The notes under the pieces: model-generated
The model's database searches: none
What the model saw: only the letters and a program-made list of their open reading frames with translations
Told to the model about the DNA's origin: nothing
Assembly: GCA_934630555.1 (NCBI GenBank)
Contig: CAKTXB010000089.1
Coordinates: forward strand, 1-7,535
Reading direction: 5' to 3'
From: an uncultured Oscillospiraceae bacterium
GTDB taxonomy: Bacteria; Bacillota; Clostridia; Oscillospirales; Oscillospiraceae
Length of the DNA stretch: 7,535 nt
Shown: piece after piece, positions 5,692 to 7,535 of the stretch
How positions within the stretch are numbered: position 1 is the first letter of the stretch
Layout of the letters: every line of letters begins with the position of its first letter
Translations under genes and position numbers: made by a program

Positions 5692-6780
5692 ATGAAATAC
5701 GGTCGCACCTTTAATTTCTCCGCCGGCCCGGCCATGATGCCGGAACCTGTTCTGGAAGAGATCCGGGATGAGATGATGAACTATCGCGGCAGCGGTATGT
5801 GCGTGATGGAAATGTCGCACCGGTCCAAGGTGTTCCAGCAGATCATTGACGAGGCTGAGCAGGACCTGCGCGACCTGATGGGCATTCCCGACAACTACAA
5901 GGTCCTGTTCATCCAGGGCGGCGCAACGCTGCAGTTCTCCATGATCCCGATGAACCTGATGAAGAACGGCAAGGCGGTTTATATTGAAACCGGCGCATGG
6001 TCGAAAAAGGCCATTGCGGAGGCGAAAAAGGTCGGCGAGGTCGTGGTGGCTGCCTCTTCCAAGGACAAGAACTATACGTATATCCCGGACTGCTCCGATC
6101 TGGATATTCCGGACGATGCAGACTATGTGTATATCTGCGAGAATGAGACGATCCACGGCGTGACGTGGCAGAAGCTGCCGAACACGAAGGGCCATGTGCT
6201 GGTGTCGGATCAGTCGTCCATGTTCCTTTCGCAGCCGTGCAATGTGTCAGACTACGGCATGATCTATGCGGGCGTGCAGAAGAACGTCGGCCCGGCCGGT
6301 ATGGTCGTGGTGATCGTCCGCGAGGATCTTATTCGCGACGATCTGGGCGATCTGCCCATCTATTTGCAGTATAAGACCCATGCGGACAACGGCTCGATGT
6401 ACAACACGCCGAACTGCTGGGCGATCTATTGCTGCGGCAAGGTGTTCAAGTATTTGAAGTCGATCGGCGGTCTGGAAGAGATGCACAAGCGCAACATGGA
6501 CAAGGCCAAGGTCATGTATGACTTCCTGGACAGCTCGAAGATGTTCAAGGGCACGGTGGAAAAGAGCGTGCGCAGTCTGATGAACATTCCGTTTGTGACG
6601 GAGTCGAAGGAGCTGGACGCGGAGGTCGTGGCCGCGACAAAGGCGGCGGGCTTTGACAACCTGAAGGGCCACAAGTCGGTGGGCGGCCTGCGTGCGTCGG
6701 TATACAACGCCATGCCGAAGGAAGGTGTGGAGGCGTTGGTCGATTTCCTGCGCAAATTTGAGATGAACTACGGCAAATGA
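5692..6780 (+). CDS. serC: Phosphoserine aminotransferase SerC
   Basis: A 362-residue cytosolic PLP enzyme, the usual SerC length. It transfers the amino group of glutamate to 3-phosphohydroxypyruvate, giving O-phosphoserine and 2-oxoglutarate, the second step of serine synthesis; SerC enzymes can also act in PLP synthesis. Visible marks are the N-terminal NFSAGPAMMPEPVLEE (8-23), the substrate-binding SHRS (42-45), the cofactor phosphate-binding GGAT (76-79), the PLP Lys197 in YAGVQKNVGPAG, and GLRASVYNAMP with Arg334, the conserved carboxylate-binding Arg of the family. No key residue is missing. It precedes the serA-type gene by 74 bases with a terminator-like hairpin between them, and has its own sigma-A-type promoter with a palindromic candidate operator. 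The call is firm. Confidence 0.98.
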   Translation: MKYGRTFNFSAGPAMMPEPVLEEIRDEMMNYRGSGMCVMEMSHRSKVFQQIIDEAEQDLRDLMGIPDNYKVLFIQGGATLQFSMIPMNLMKNGKAVYIETGAWSKKAIAEAKKVGEVVVAASSKDKNYTYIPDCSDLDIPDDADYVYICENETIHGVTWQKLPNTKGHVLVSDQSSMFLSQPCNVSDYGMIYAGVQKNVGPAGMVVVIVREDLIRDDLGDLPIYLQYKTHADNGSMYNTPNCWAIYCCGKVFKYLKSIGGLEEMHKRNMDKAKVMYDFLDSSKMFKGTVEKSVRSLMNIPFVTESKELDAEVVAATKAAGFDNLKGHKSVGGLRASVYNAMPKEGVEALVDFLRKFEMNYGK

Positions 6781-6788
6781 AAAAACTT

Positions 6789-6822
6789 ACAAGGCGCGGC
6801 AGAAGCTGTCGCGTCTTGTTTT
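6789..6822 (+). terminator. Terminator-like hairpin between serC and serA
   Basis: Bases 6789-6802 pair with 6806-6819 to give a 14-bp stem with two G-U pairs and a 3-base AAG loop; the + strand then runs TTGTTTTG. It begins 8 bases after the serC stop. No good promoter is seen between it and serA, so it more likely allows partial read-through than full stop. A run of A at 6781-6785 makes it possibly bidirectional. Confidence 0.65.
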
Positions 6823-6854
6823 GACGAATTTTTACGAAAAAGGAGATTTGAAAG

Positions 6855-7535
6855 ATGCATATTCTGGTTACCGACGGCATGGATAAGACCGCCATGCAGA
6901 CCCTGCGCGACGCGGGTCACGAGGTCGTGGAGCAGTTCTATGAGCCGGAGCAGCTTGGCGCGGCGCTGCGCGAGTTTGATGCGGTGGTCGTCCGCTCAAA
7001 GACGAAGGTGCGGCAGGCACACATTGACGAGGCCAAAGGCGGCCGGCTGAAGCTCATCATCCGCGGCGGCGTGGGTGTGGACAACATTGACGTAAAGTAT
7101 GCGGAAAGCTGCGGGATCACGGTGAAAAACACGCCGAAGGCATCGTCGCAGTCGGTCGCGGAGCTGGCTATGGCGCATATGTTCTCCTGCGCGCGCTACA
7201 TTTCCATTGCGGGCAGCACGATGCGCGAGGACAAGTGGGAAAAGAAAGCCTACGGCAAGGGCATCGAATTGCAGGGCAAGACGCTGGGCATCGTGGGCTT
7301 CGGCCGCATCGGCCAGCATCTGGGCGTGATGGCGAAGGCGATCGGCATGAACGTGATCGCGTTTGACATTTATCACATTCCCGGCATTGAGAAGCAGCTG
7401 GGGATCCCGTATGTGGAGATGGACGAGCTGCTGGCAAAGTCGGACTTTATTTCCGTGCACGCACCGGCGGTGGACGGCGGCGCGCTCATCAACGCCGAGC
7501 GCATTGCGAAGATGAAGGACGGCGTGGTCATCATC
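6855..7535 (+). CDS. serA: D-3-phosphoglycerate dehydrogenase family protein (SerA-like), 5' part
   Basis: The first 227 residues of an NAD-dependent D-2-hydroxyacid dehydrogenase; the gene runs off the right edge. As SerA it would oxidise 3-phosphoglycerate to 3-phosphohydroxypyruvate, the first step of serine synthesis and the source of the SerC substrate. Visible parts are the N-terminal half of the substrate domain, the block IIRGGVGVDNIDV (68-80), NTPKASSQSVAELAMAHM (92-109) at the domain hinge, the nucleotide-binding GFGRIG (148-153), and Asp171 at the end of the second strand, which selects NAD. The catalytic Arg, Glu and His and any ACT domain lie outside the window. AGGAG at 6841-6845, 9 bases before ATG, supports the start. 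The family is certain from sequence; the exact substrate is inferred mainly from the serC neighbour. Confidence 0.92.
   Translation, partial: MHILVTDGMDKTAMQTLRDAGHEVVEQFYEPEQLGAALREFDAVVVRSKTKVRQAHIDEAKGGRLKLIIRGGVGVDNIDVKYAESCGITVKNTPKASSQSVAELAMAHMFSCARYISIAGSTMREDKWEKKAYGKGIELQGKTLGIVGFGRIGQHLGVMAKAIGMNVIAFDIYHIPGIEKQLGIPYVEMDELLAKSDFISVHAPAVDGGALINAERIAKMKDGVVII

Overview
The window looks like part of a chromosome from an anaerobic, endospore-forming Clostridia member, most plausibly an Oscillospiraceae/Ruminococcaceae-like gut bacterium. The evidence is a clear SpoIIID sporulation regulator, a secreted protein carrying three S-layer homology (SLH) repeats, strong AGGAGG-type ribosome binding sites, and fairly GC-rich coding DNA beside AT-rich promoters. 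The genus is an inference and was not tested by any search.

Left part (1-954, + strand): the 3' part of a D-alanyl-D-alanine carboxypeptidase-like S11 peptidase (its SxxK end lies outside the window), then 14 bases later a short orphan response-regulator receiver that keeps its phosphoacceptor Asp but loses the second half of the fold. The convergent gap 955-1211 holds only stem-loops, including two perfect 14-bp hairpins that abut exactly, the second with a rightward T tail.

Middle (1212-5009, - strand): one 1265-residue exported protein with a signal peptide, an M14 zinc carboxypeptidase domain with the whole catalytic set visible, a long C-terminal region typical of large M14 proteins, and three SLH repeats to hold it on the cell wall. 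It has a near-consensus vegetative promoter (TTGACA-17-TATATT) just upstream.

Right part (5193-7535, + strand): spoIIID behind a good sigma-E-type promoter, then serC (phosphoserine aminotransferase) behind a sigma-A-type promoter whose spacer is filled by a perfect 14-bp palindrome, then the first 227 residues of serA (phosphoglycerate dehydrogenase family). A terminator-like hairpin sits between serC and serA and could tune their ratio. SerA and SerC catalyse the first two steps of serine synthesis from 3-phosphoglycerate.

I see no mobile element with identifiable genes, no CRISPR array, no tRNA or rRNA and no clearly new multi-gene system. The points most worth a second look are the palindrome in the serC promoter, the truncated receiver with an unrecognised tail, the SLH-anchored M14 protein, the SGA variant of the S11 motif, and the unusual arrangement of hairpins around spoIIID and at the convergent junction.
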